NCBI GenBank assembly: GCA_037042185.1
Contig: JAXQJY010000027.1
Location: 1,736,001 to 1,800,000, forward strand
Direction of reading: 5' to 3'
Length of the DNA: 64,000 nt
DNA from: Sordariomycetes sp. S80-01Y
Lineage: Eukaryota > Ascomycota > Sordariomycetes
The notes under the pieces were generated by a model, which was not told where the DNA came from, ran no database searches, and saw nothing but the letters and a program-made list of their open reading frames with translations. Positions 45,597 through 55,106 of this stretch are shown here, in pieces (position 1 is the stretch's first letter; each line of letters begins with the position of its first letter). Made by a program: the position numbers and the translations under genes.

Positions 45597-46728
45597 TCAC
45601 TCGACTCTCACGCCACCAGTCGGTAATCCAGGATGGAAGCCCACCTCATAAGGTTGTAACAACTGCTTGTGCTGTCTTACAACAAGTATCAAGACCCAAA
45701 GGACCATTGTTGGTGCTGACTTCAGATACCCCGGTTGACTCTCCTTCGCCGCCCTCATCTCCTCAGCAACCCCCGGAATCTGGCTGTGCGCCCACGAAGC
45801 AAGAAATTGATGATCTTGGCGCAGTCCCGGATTCTCCAGCAGCTCAAATTCAGATTTTTTGTACCAAAAATATTCAAAGTTGACGTACTCTAGCCATGTT
45901 GTGAGCTTGTCCTGGTCCCTATAGTTTGGGAGAAGATGTGCCTTTTGCGTTATCCCGTACCTAGACAGTCGCTCACGAACAGCGTCAACATATCCATCAA
46001 AAGACCCATCTTGGCGCAGGTCCTCCCACTCATGCTCCAAAGCGGCCTGCACATCCAGAAACTCGCCGTATACCTCATAGGGGCAAGGGGGGGCCTCTCG
46101 TATCGACTCGATGGATTTCCCAATCTCGATGTCGCCCGTTGTCATGCGACACCACTCGTCACAAGTCATCTCATAAGCGATATGGTCATTGTCAAGATTC
46201 CGTTTGGTGTTCTGCCAGGCGCGGAAGATTTGCCATCGCCGCCAATGCCATCCAAAGAGCGCATCCCCGTGGTCTCGAAAGGGGAGGGCTTCGGGCTCGC
46301 TGACGAGATGCTTACATCCAGTGAGGCTGCTTTGCTACGGGAGAGCGGTGGTGTCCCATATGCTTATAAAGAGACCAAATGGCATGGCCGGTCGGCCGCC
46401 GTCTTCGATGAGCTCGCTGTAAGGCATGTAATCTGGATGTCGATGAATGAAATTGCTAAGAGCTATGCCCTCATCTGGCGTCTCGTCAGGTTCATTAAGG
46501 TCGTCGGCGTTAGTAGTGTAGTCCCTGGGAAGCGCAAGATCTTTGAGACACCAACGAGTAAGCATCTCATCGACAAGGTTGACCTCGAGAGGCTGGTGGC
46601 AAAGCCATTGACTGTAGCACGTTTTAGCGTGGGTTTGTGATAGCGCAGAATTAAACGTACTTCCAAACCTTCTCGACACTCACAGGGTCGTCGAACAGTG
46701 AATCTAAATCCTCCTCACGTTTGAGGTC
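45597..46728 (-). CDS. Fungal orphan protein, 5' end unresolved, possibly decayed
   Basis: Supported exons on minus are 46661..46728, 46339..46611 and 45597..46299, giving 347 codons plus stop with no start found. The product reads DLDSLFDDPVSVEKVWK, then QWLCHQPLEVNLVDEMLTRW, LFGWHWRRWQIFRAWQ and DKLTTWLEYVNFEYFWYKK. The last part matches a fungal-specific helical family of unknown function that is common in Pezizomycotina and variable between strains. The second intron is only 39 nt and, if retained, puts a stop (TAG at about 46336-46338) in the frame. Upstream, 46730-47150 contains spliceable pieces interrupted by stops. It could be a live gene with an odd 5' end or a pseudogene. Function is unknown. 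Confidence 0.5.
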
Positions 46729-47220
46729 CTGTAGTAGTATTCACACATGAACTTTGCTCAGGAAGGCTTAATCGCCCGGGTAGAAGGATGGGGTGTACAT
46801 GGCGCTGCTGAACAGTTCTCGGATCTTCAGGTTTCATGTTTGCGTCCATGGTATGTATTGCGAGGAATCATTCAGGGAATGCATATGTTGGGGACAGGAG
46901 CGTTTTGGTAAACGTAAACGCGTTCCGGCTCACCAGACTGTAACAAGTTTGTCTTTGACACGTCCTTTGTTCCGAAGGATTAGACGGTTTATGTGTCGCA
47001 CACATGGGTTTCGAGGACAAAGGCGGTCACTGTCGACTGGAACAAAGGGGTTAACTTGTAGGAAGGCGTGCACCAGCCACTGTGCAACGTACCTTGCCGA
47101 AGAAATCGCCACCTACGGAATACAATGAATACATTTGAATGGGAGCAACGCTGGCTATACTAGTGTCCGCAAGTTCCTTGTGAAGTATGCTTGATGTTGG
47201 CACCTTCAATTAGAAATCCG
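46729..47220. other. Possible 5' remnants of the orphan gene
   Basis: About 490 bp. On the minus strand, several short open pieces with splice-like borders occur (for example a GTACGT donor at about 47092), but each runs into stops. No intact exon chain to an ATG could be built. Confidence 0.4.
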
Positions 47221-48660
47221 TCAAAGCACCTCAACGTAGTTTGTCTCAGCCTGCTTTCTCCGCGACCTCTCCAGCGCCGCTTCCCTCACTAACCTCTCCT
47301 CCTCCCCAATCTCCGCCGCCTGTCGAGTCATTAGGTTGCTCTGGTACTTGATAGACAACGCCAGCGTCTTCCGCCAGTGTTGATGTCGCTTGCATCTTTT
47401 GCGCTCGCATAGCCCGCGGATCAGATCATCCTCGTCGTCGCCATCTTCGGCCGGCGGGGCTCCGAGCTCGTTTGACTCGAGTATGGCAACTCCTTCTGGG
47501 CTCTTGATGAAAGCGGCGAAAGCGTCCCGGGCACCAATAGTCTGAAGACGGAAATCGTAGCCGCAAATATCTTCGCCCATCTTGCCGGCGTCGATAGCGG
47601 CTTTACGTCGTTTTTGGGCGAGTTCGAGCATGGTAACCATATGCTTGCAAAGTGCTGTTTCTTCTCCAAGACGGTATCGGGACTCGGCAGCTTGATCCAG
47701 GAAGGTCTTCTCCTCAGATGTGAGGACATGTGAGAGGTCCTGTTCCTGCACTATGATCATATTAGTAAAGAGAACATAGGGAGTAGTTGAGATCTTACCC
47801 GTGTCGCCGTTATGAGGGTGCACCGCATCGTCCTGAAAAGGCATCTTTGCCAACCGAAACATGCCCTCATCATCAACCACCGCAAGCTTACTATCCAGCA
47901 ATGCCATGAACTCGTCCTGCGTCAGTTGATCATTCAACCCCGCTGCCTTAGCTTTGCTCTTCGGTAAACGATTGATCATTCTTTCCCACCACATCTGCGC
48001 ATGATCATTTGAACAGAACATGCTTCCCTCGCCCAGTGTAATCCTCGCAGCCTTGCGACATGCGCCCAACCCGCACGTCTTCTTGTAGAGCGATGTCAAG
48101 CTACCAGTCGTGCACTTGGGACAAATGAACTTCTCGATGAGATTCTCCCCAATGTCTTTGCTGAGGTCGATGCACTCTCCATGAAACCAGTCCTCGCACT
48201 TCTCGCAGCATATCATCCAGCGATGGTCGTCGGGGCCGCGGCAGAGACAATAGGGGCCGTTGTCGGATTCATCGCCTGAGCCGGGAGCATCGTCCATGAC
48301 TTCGTCTTCCTCCTTATTTGCGATCCCAGGAGTAGATCTTGGCGTCGATTTTGGTGTGGACTTGGGTGATAGTCTCTTGGACTTCGGCACTTTCTTCTTG
48401 GTGACTTTGGCGGCCTGTGCAGTCCCCTTTTTCTTTGGAGGTCCAGTCGGCTTTTTTGTAGCGGCCATTTCGAACGATTCGGATGGGTCAACCTCTGTTG
48501 ATGGTATTGGCTGTGATGGTGATATAGATTCGGGCTGTGTTTGTGGTGCGGGTTCGAGGTTGTGAATCTGAGGGGAGTCCGCAGCTGCCTCACTCTTGAC
48601 GGACTCCTCGACCAGCTCAAAGCGAGCCTGCTCGTGGATTGGTGGCTGATCCGTTTCCAT
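47221..48660 (-). CDS. SPP1: COMPASS (Set1) complex PHD subunit Spp1
   Basis: The frame is open across 479 codons, but 47751..47798 looks like a 48-nt intron; spliced exons 47799..48660 and 47221..47750 give 463 aa. A disordered Lys/Pro/Ser-rich N-terminus precedes a PHD finger (YCLCRGPDDHRWMICCEKCE, DWFHGECIDLS, FICPKC), with zinc ligands complete. A second Cys-rich segment follows (CGLGACRKAARI, SMFCSNDHAQMWW). C-terminal helices include CERKRCKRHQHWRKTL. Spp1 (CXXC1/Cfp1 homologue) reads H3K4me3 and stimulates Set1 methylation; in yeast it also links to meiotic break machinery. It is divergent from SCO1 over 402 bp. Confidence 0.9.
   Translation of the reverse strand: METDQPPIHEQARFELVEESVKSEAAADSPQIHNLEPAPQTQPESISPSQPIPSTEVDPSESFEMAATKKPTGPPKKKGTAQAAKVTKKKVPKSKRLSPKSTPKSTPRSTPGIANKEEDEVMDDAPGSGDESDNGPYCLCRGPDDHRWMICCEKCEDWFHGECIDLSKDIGENLIEKFICPKCTTGSLTSLYKKTCGLGACRKAARITLGEGSMFCSNDHAQMWWERMINRLPKSKAKAAGLNDQLTQDEFMALLDSKLAVVDDEGMFRLAKMPFQDDAVHPHNGDTGKISTTPYVLFTNMIIVQEQDLSHVLTSEEKTFLDQAAESRYRLGEETALCKHMVTMLELAQKRRKAAIDAGKMGEDICGYDFRLQTIGARDAFAAFIKSPEGVAILESNELGAPPAEDGDDEDDLIRGLCERKRCKRHQHWRKTLALSIKYQSNLMTRQAAEIGEEERLVREAALERSRRKQAETNYVEVL
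47751..47798 (-). other. Stop-free 48-nt intron candidate in SPP1
   Basis: Donor GTAAGA at 47798, branch-like TTTACTAAT, acceptor ATAG at 47751. The length is a multiple of three and has no stop, so splicing or retention both keep the frame. Splicing joins NGDT to VQEQDLSHV. Confidence 0.7.
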
Positions 48661-49062
48661 TGTTGCTGGCTGTCAACGCCTGCTTGCTTATCGTCCGATG
48701 TTTGACAAAGGCCGTCAGCGATCTTAATGATCAAGCAAGGGATGGCAATTAGTCGAACAGATGACGCGAACAATGGTGATTCAGGACTACAAAACCGCGT
48801 CAAGGAAAGCCTGCTTGTCGATATATTTACTATACAAGACTCGTAATGAAAACGAAAGTAACGTGCGTAACTTCAAGATGATTGTGGCTTTTCATCAACT
48901 GAAGTTCAAGACGCGATGAAAGTGAGTTGAAATGTGGTGACTAAGCTTTCTTGTGGGTCCGTCGCGGCTAGCGGCTGATGATGATTTATCGCAGAAGCCT
49001 CGAGCTCACGAACGCCTTGTCCATCGGTTCTACAGGAGCCCATCCACTTCGCCTACTTCACC
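48661..49062. promoter_or_regulatory. Divergent promoter region, SPP1 / SCO1
   Basis: A 402-bp spacer between start codons. Nothing specific beyond an AT-rich middle at 48815-48870 was seen. Confidence 0.4.
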
Positions 49063-50015
49063 ATGTCGCACATTCTTGCTACGACAAAGGCAGCGCCTGC
49101 ATTTCTGGGGCGCATGCCCATCCGACAATGTCAGCGCTGTTACGCCAGCAGCGCACTCCAGCCGAAGCAGCTGCGGCCAGCAGCCCCGAGCATTCCGTTC
49201 CAATCGAGACAGCCGGTGGTTCAGCGAAGATGGAAATCCAGGACGATTGAGCAGCTAAAGAGCCGGAATAGCACTGGGGTATGCATAATCACTACTTGAA
49301 CGAGGTGGATAGATTGGCTGACCACTTGTCGCAGCCGTTCTCATGGAAGGCCGGACTTCTCTTTGTGGCCACCTGCGCCGGCCTTGTGTGGTACTTCGAG
49401 TTTGAGAAGGGTCGCATGCAGAGGAAGAGGATAGCAGACGCCTCGAAGGGCGTAGGCAGGCCCAAGGTCGGTGGGCCCTTCGAGTTGGTGGATCAGAACG
49501 GGAAGCCCTTCTCCAGCGAGATGATGAAGGGCAAATACTCTCTGGTACGTCTTGTTGCTGCTGGTTGACCACACAAGTGGCTTACGTCCAATCAGGTATA
49601 CTTCGGCTTCACGCGCTGCCCCGACATCTGCCCTGAAGAACTTGACAAGATGGCTCGCATGCTCGACACTGTCCAAGAGAAGATCCCCAAGGGTTCTCTC
49701 CTGCCCATCTTCATCACCTGCGATCCCGAGCGAGACGACCCGAAAGCATTGAAGAGTTACCTCGCCGAATTCCACCCTCAATTTATCGGTCTAACTGGCA
49801 CGTACGACCAGATCAAGGACCTGTGCAAGAAGTATCGCGTCTACTTCAGCACGCCGCAGAACGTCAAGCCGGGCCAGGACTACCTGGTAGACCACAGCAT
49901 CTACTTTTACCTGATGGATCCTCAGGGCGACTTTGTGGAGGCGTTGGGAAGGCAGCACTCGCCTGATCAGGGCGCGCAGATTATCCTGGACCACATGAAG
50001 GATTGGAAGGCGTAG
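49063..50015 (+). CDS. SCO1: Mitochondrial copper chaperone Sco1
   Basis: Exons are 49063..49278, 49335..49544 and 49596..50015, giving 281 aa. The presequence is MSHILATTKAAPAFLGRMP; a membrane helix lies in WKAGLLFVATCAGLVWYFEF. The thioredoxin-like copper domain has FGFTRCPDICPEEL, with copper ligands Cys150 and Cys154, and the third ligand His242 in LVDHSIYFYL. All three are intact. Sco1 sits in the inner membrane facing the intermembrane space and delivers copper to the CuA centre of Cox2. All introns are phase 0, about 50-56 nt, with donors GTATGC and GTACGT. The first exon is almost entirely targeting sequence. Confidence 0.95.
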
Positions 50016-50429
50016 AGCAATGGCTCGAGATGTCCAAGGAACCCGAGTATGTTTGATATGCCTGACAGGTTGTAGAATGGTCAGGTTGTAAAAATGATGT
50101 AACAAATAGTTCTGTATCACCGCGGGCAAGGATGTAGACGTCTAACAGGCAAGACAACTCGACTTCTCTTCAGGATTCGGTCCTAACTAAACTTCGAAAC
50201 TCGAAACATGCGCTGCGTGATATTTTTAGACCGTCTTTTGGTTGCGACGTCATTTTTTTTGTGATTTATATCAGAGAGTATCGCTGTTTTACGCGTTGAA
50301 GGTTGAAGATCTGCGGTGACGCGACATGTGGAGCAACTCCGACTCACCGGGAACCTCCGGTCTTCCGCCTCACACTCTCTGTCTTGACTACCTTATCCAA
50401 GCACCGCGCTTTGGACAAGCACAGTCACA
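50016..50429. other. Intergenic region, SCO1 / HAD gene
   Basis: 414 bp between tandem plus-strand genes, with a T-rich run near 50250. No gene seen. Confidence 0.6.
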
Positions 50430-51954
50430 ATGAGGCCAACGCTGCTCTTGAGGCGCACCAACTTCACCGCGTCATACAAAAGACCGCTGAAACAGTTTCT
50501 CGACCTTGACCTGCCGACCAGCAGCGACAAGCAGCAACAACCTGAGGATGCTGTGCGGCAAACCCAGCGCAAAGACACATCTCAGAACTCGCTCAAGGCA
50601 GAGCCGGCTGTGAAGCCTTTCTCTGGGCAAGCTTCTGAGATCTCAAAAAGCTTCGGCTTCTTGTTTGAGTAGGTTCTCATGTTGCAGCAACACCGAAGTA
50701 CCCACTGACGGCACGTAGCTGCGATGGTGTGCTTTACCAGGGAGGCAAGCAGATACAGAGCGCAGGGCCAGCGCTTCGTTTGTGTCGGTCACACAACGCT
50801 CGCTATCTGTTCCTGACAAACGGAGGTGGCAACACTACCGAGGCGGAAAAGGCTGCTAGTCTTCACAAGAAGGTGGGAATCCCAGAGTCGGAGGACCTGA
50901 TCGACGGAAGAGTGATCCAGTCACACACGCCCTTCAAAATCTTCAACGAAGAGAAAAAGCGTAACGACGTCATCTACACCACGAGCTTAGATCCCGACAA
51001 GGCTCGCGATATTCTGAAGCAGTGAGTCCAACACGAAGCGAAAGGCCTGCCCATGCATGCTCACGATACTTCAATAGCTACGGTTTCCGAAATGTGGTCA
51101 CTGCCGCGGACCTCCTCAAACATGACGAATCCATCTTCCCTTTCAGCCCGAAGTCTATCGGCAAAGTAACGGCACAAGAACATTTACCCAACTCGGCCAA
51201 GCTATGGAAGGGCCCCGGCATACCTTCTCGCGACTTGCCAGGACACCTAAAAATCGACCACATTTTCATCTTGAACGACCCTCGTGACTGGGCCTTGGAG
51301 ACCCAAATCATTTATGATCTCTTGATATCGCACCAAGGTTACTACGGATCTCAATCGAAGTTGAACGGCGATCCCAAGCTGCATAATCGGGGTTGGCAGC
51401 GGGATGGTCAGCCTATGGTCTGGATATCAAACGTGGATTTGTTCTGGAAGACCGAGCACCCTCAAAATCGCTTTGGCACAGGAGCCTTCCTCCATGCATT
51501 AAGGGGCGTTTGGGAGGAAGCTACACGTGTGCAGCTGCTGTACAAGGAAATGGGCAAACCCTCTCAAATCACCTACGAGTATGCGCACAAGGAGCTCTTG
51601 CAGTCGGCAGGCCCCAAAGAGGGCCACCAGCCACTGCGCAGGGTGTACATGATAGGCGATAACCCGGAGAGTGATGTACGTGGCGCGCTCGAATACAAAC
51701 CGGCAGACGGCACCGAGTACGTGCCCATCTTGGTCAAGACGGGTGTTTATCGTCAAACAAATGCAAAGAAGAAGCCTAATTGGGAGCCGGCCGTCATTGT
51801 GCACGACGTGCTCGATGCAGTGGTTTGGGCGATGAGACAGGAGGGCATCGAAATTGACAGGCAGACGGCAATGGCAGAACTGAGCTTGAAGGATAACGCA
51901 GAGCTGGAAGGGTCGTCGCCCTCGAAGCCCGCTGATGGTGCATTTTTCGACTGA
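50430..51954 (+). CDS. CECR5-like HAD-superfamily hydrolase
   Basis: Exons are 50430..50668, 50719..51021 and 51078..51954, giving 472 aa. HAD motif I spans the first junction and reads FDCDGVLYQG. Motif II is LFLTNGGGNTT. The C-terminal motif is MIGDNPESDVRGAL. The order and the long cap (HIFILNDPRDWALETQIIYD) fit the CECR5/HDHD5 branch of class IIA HAD phosphatases. The basic N-terminus (MRPTLLLRRTNFTASYKRPL) looks mitochondrial, matching the localisation of homologues. The substrate is unknown. All introns are phase 2 with GTAGGT and GTGAGT donors. Confidence 0.9.
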
Positions 51955-52664
51955 AAGCCTGGGAGGCGGGCGCACCACATCAATTGCGACCACCGTCACA
52001 TGCCAGAGGTACATGTGGCGTGGCGTTGCACGCTCAATGGCTGCGAGTCCAAGGGTCCTTATGCAATGCTGATTCCTTCCTGCATGTAGCCAAGATCAAA
52101 GGGTATGCCAGACACTTGTGGAGTTGGACGCAATGATATCATCACGAGGATTTCCTCTACTTGCAAGACAACACATGTTTTCTTGATGGTGGATGGAGGC
52201 GAAGGCCAAGTGAGATGTCGCTCTGACGAGGCTGGGTGCTGGAGGAGGGGCAGATCACGGGTTATTGCATCATCGCCAGCCCAGCAAATAGACTTACATG
52301 CCTGTGATAGGTGTATCGAACGATGCCGTGATGCTTGACAATCGTGTTGGACGTTTGTAAGACCGTGTCTACGGAGTACGGCTGCGCAATATCCTTCTTA
52401 TCGTAATCGATAAGGCAGCCGTGTTGAGGAAAGCGCAACCGGTTTGGGGAGGAAGGGGCGGTGGACCTGTCGACCCTCGAGCCATGGTCCAGCCCCTCCA
52501 CACGATTTCGTTCAGTTGACACCTGACCTGCACTCACTCTCAGTCCTACATCATCTCATTATCTTCACCAGCTTCTTCTCGGAGCGGTTGACTTTGATTT
52601 GTAAAGCCAGAATCCGAGCGTACTGCCTCATAACTCCAACTCTACACTCATCAGCAAAGCCGCC
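51955..52664. other. Intergenic region, HAD gene / choline kinase
   Basis: 710 bp holding a 3' UTR and the choline kinase promoter and leader. The last 150 bp are C/T-rich on plus. No gene seen. Confidence 0.6.
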
Positions 52665-55005
52665 ATGGCTACGAATGCGCCGGTTGGTGGTGGGGGGGCA
52701 CCCAATGGCCAGCCGCTGAAGAGTGCCCTCAAGACCGAGGATGATCCTGACAGGACGCCGCCGGCCAGTGGCTCTCTGAGAGGCGAGTGGCAGCCTTCTA
52801 AAGAGCTTTCACTTTTATTTATGCTGACTGATTCCAGCTGTCCAGATAGAGGAACCCGTCCCTGAGGAGTCTATTGACGACCCTGCCGCCGGTCTCAAAC
52901 AGTTCAAGACAGGGCATGGCCGAAGACTCAGTGGCAGGCCACAGCCGCCCCAATCGATAAATTCCTCCAAATCTTCTGTCTACGAAGGATCGCCGTCTTT
53001 GCGAGCTGCTGACGACCCGATGGACTCTTCGTCGGGACAGCACCAGTCCCAGCACTACTACCACGGTCAGAAACTCCTTTCCCAGGTCGGCGACTGGCTC
53101 GAGAACGAGAGAAAGAGAGCCAGAAACCGCAGGCGACGTCACCATAGACCCAAGTCGATTTCACCTTCTGCCAGCGAGGAGCGGCAGGATCCTGAAGGGA
53201 GCAACCGCGCTAGGAGCGACTCGATTGATTCGCAGTCCAGCGAAGTATCTTTAGAGAAACTTCAAAAGATCTTGCAAGAGTCTATGAACTCGATGGGTTT
53301 AGGATCCATTCCGCAACATGCCCCGAAGATGTCGCGTGTCAGACATCGAAAGAGAAGATCATCGCTGGGGCGTGCCGCCTCTTCCGACACGGACTATGTT
53401 GATGGGGATGCCATCGTGCCTGACTGCGATGTTTGGCTGGACAACACTAAGACACTGAACTTAGGTGGCAGTGTTTCGAATCTCCAAGAACGTGCGAAAC
53501 GTGAGGATGAGGCTTGGACAACTTTCAAGAATGAAATCATCAGGACGACTCACACCTTGAAGATCAAAGGCTGGCGCAAGGTCCCACTTGACGACGCAGA
53601 GAGTATTGAGGTCGTACGCTTGAGCGGCGCCCTAACCAACGCGGTGTATGTTGTTTCGCCTGTCGCCGACTCCCCGATCTTCAAGGACATGAAGACTCCA
53701 GCAAAGCTACTACTTCGCATCTACGGTCCTCAGGTGGAGAATTTGATTGATAGAGAGACCGAGCTGAGCGTCTTGCAACGACTTGCGCGGAAGAAGATCG
53801 GCCCTCGACTGCTAGGAACATTCAAGAATGGTCGCTTCGAACAATTCTTCAATGCCGCGCCCCTTACACCAGAGGACTTACGCAATCCCGAAGTTTCCAA
53901 GCAGATCGCGAAGCGAATGCGAGAACTTCATGACGGTATCGATTTGTTGCCGCACGAGAGAGAGGGTGGGCCAACTCTCTTCAGGAATTGGGAGTCGTGG
54001 CACGATAATGTCGGCCGCATCGTCACCTTCCTGGATGAGAAGCTGGAGAAGTCGACGCCCGAGTCTCGGCAACGGCGAACTGGGTTCGACGCATGGAAAG
54101 CGAATGGTTACGTTTGCGGAACCCCATGGCCTCAATTCAAGGCCATGGTCTTGAAGCATCAAGAATTCGTCCGAAGGTGCTACAAAGAGCCTGGAGAAAT
54201 CAGAGACGCCCTAGTCTTTGCGCATAACGACGTATATCTTCCCACCGCAGTGTTCTGAAAGGGCATAGTACTAACTTTCTCGCAGACACAGCACGGCAAC
54301 ATTCTCCGCTTCCAGCCCGATGATGAGAAATCTCCGCTCCTCCAGCCCGCCAACAAGCACAAACAGCTTGTTGTCATCGACTTTGAGTACGCTGCTGCCA
54401 ATACCATTGGTGTGGAATTCGCCAACCACTTCACCGAATGGACCTACGACTATCACGACCCCAAGGCCGCATGGGCCTGCAACGTACCCCGTTACCCGAG
54501 CCTTGAGCAACAGCGCCACTTCATCAAGGCATACGTAGACCATCGTCCGCAGTTCCCCCACGTCAGCTCCACGCCTCGCATGACGCCTCAAGACGGCGGA
54601 TCTACTCCTCAACCACCAGGTCTTCAATCTACCAATTCTAGCAGCTCCATTGTCGACTTCATGCTCGACTCACGCGCCCCGCCGGGCGGTTGGAACGCAG
54701 CTGAAAAGGCTCGGGAAGAGCAGTCTGAACAGAAGGTTCGCGAGCTTCTCGAAGAGACGCAACTTTGGCGACCGGCAAACGACACCCGATGGATCGCATG
54801 GGGCTGCGTTCAGGCAGTCATTCCAGGACTTGACGGCAAGCCTGAGCTTGAGGAGGGAGACGAGGCTGAGCCGGATTTCGATTGCCTCCTGTACGCCCAG
54901 GACAGAGCGTTCTGGTTCTGGGGCGATATGGTGCGTCTCGGCTTGGCGAAGATGGAGGAGTTGCCCGAGGACCTGCAAAAGAGGATCAAGATCGCGGCTG
55001 AGTAA
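52665..55005 (+). CDS. Choline/ethanolamine kinase
   Basis: Exons are 52665..52782, 52838..54231 and 54286..55005, giving 743 aa. The first intron is GC-AG (donor GCGAGT); the only nearby GT donor leads to a stop. A regulatory N-terminus of about 270 residues is Ser/Arg-rich and disordered. The kinase part has VRLSGALTNAVYVV, LLRIYGPQVENLIDRE, the Brenner motif FAHNDTQHGNIL (Asp about 504) and the choline-kinase motif VIDFEYAAANTIGVEFANHF (Asp about 536). Choline kinase makes phosphocholine in the first step of the CDP-choline route to phosphatidylcholine in the cytosol. The second intron falls inside the Brenner motif, between HND and TQHGN. Choline versus ethanolamine preference cannot be read from sequence. 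Confidence 0.93.
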
Positions 55006-55106
55006 GGGGACCAAAGTGCATGTGTAGTTATGCCGTGGGGGTTAGGTATCAGAGTACCTTTTTTTCATTGTATCATTCTCATCTAGTTATGCTATGTATC
55101 TATGCT

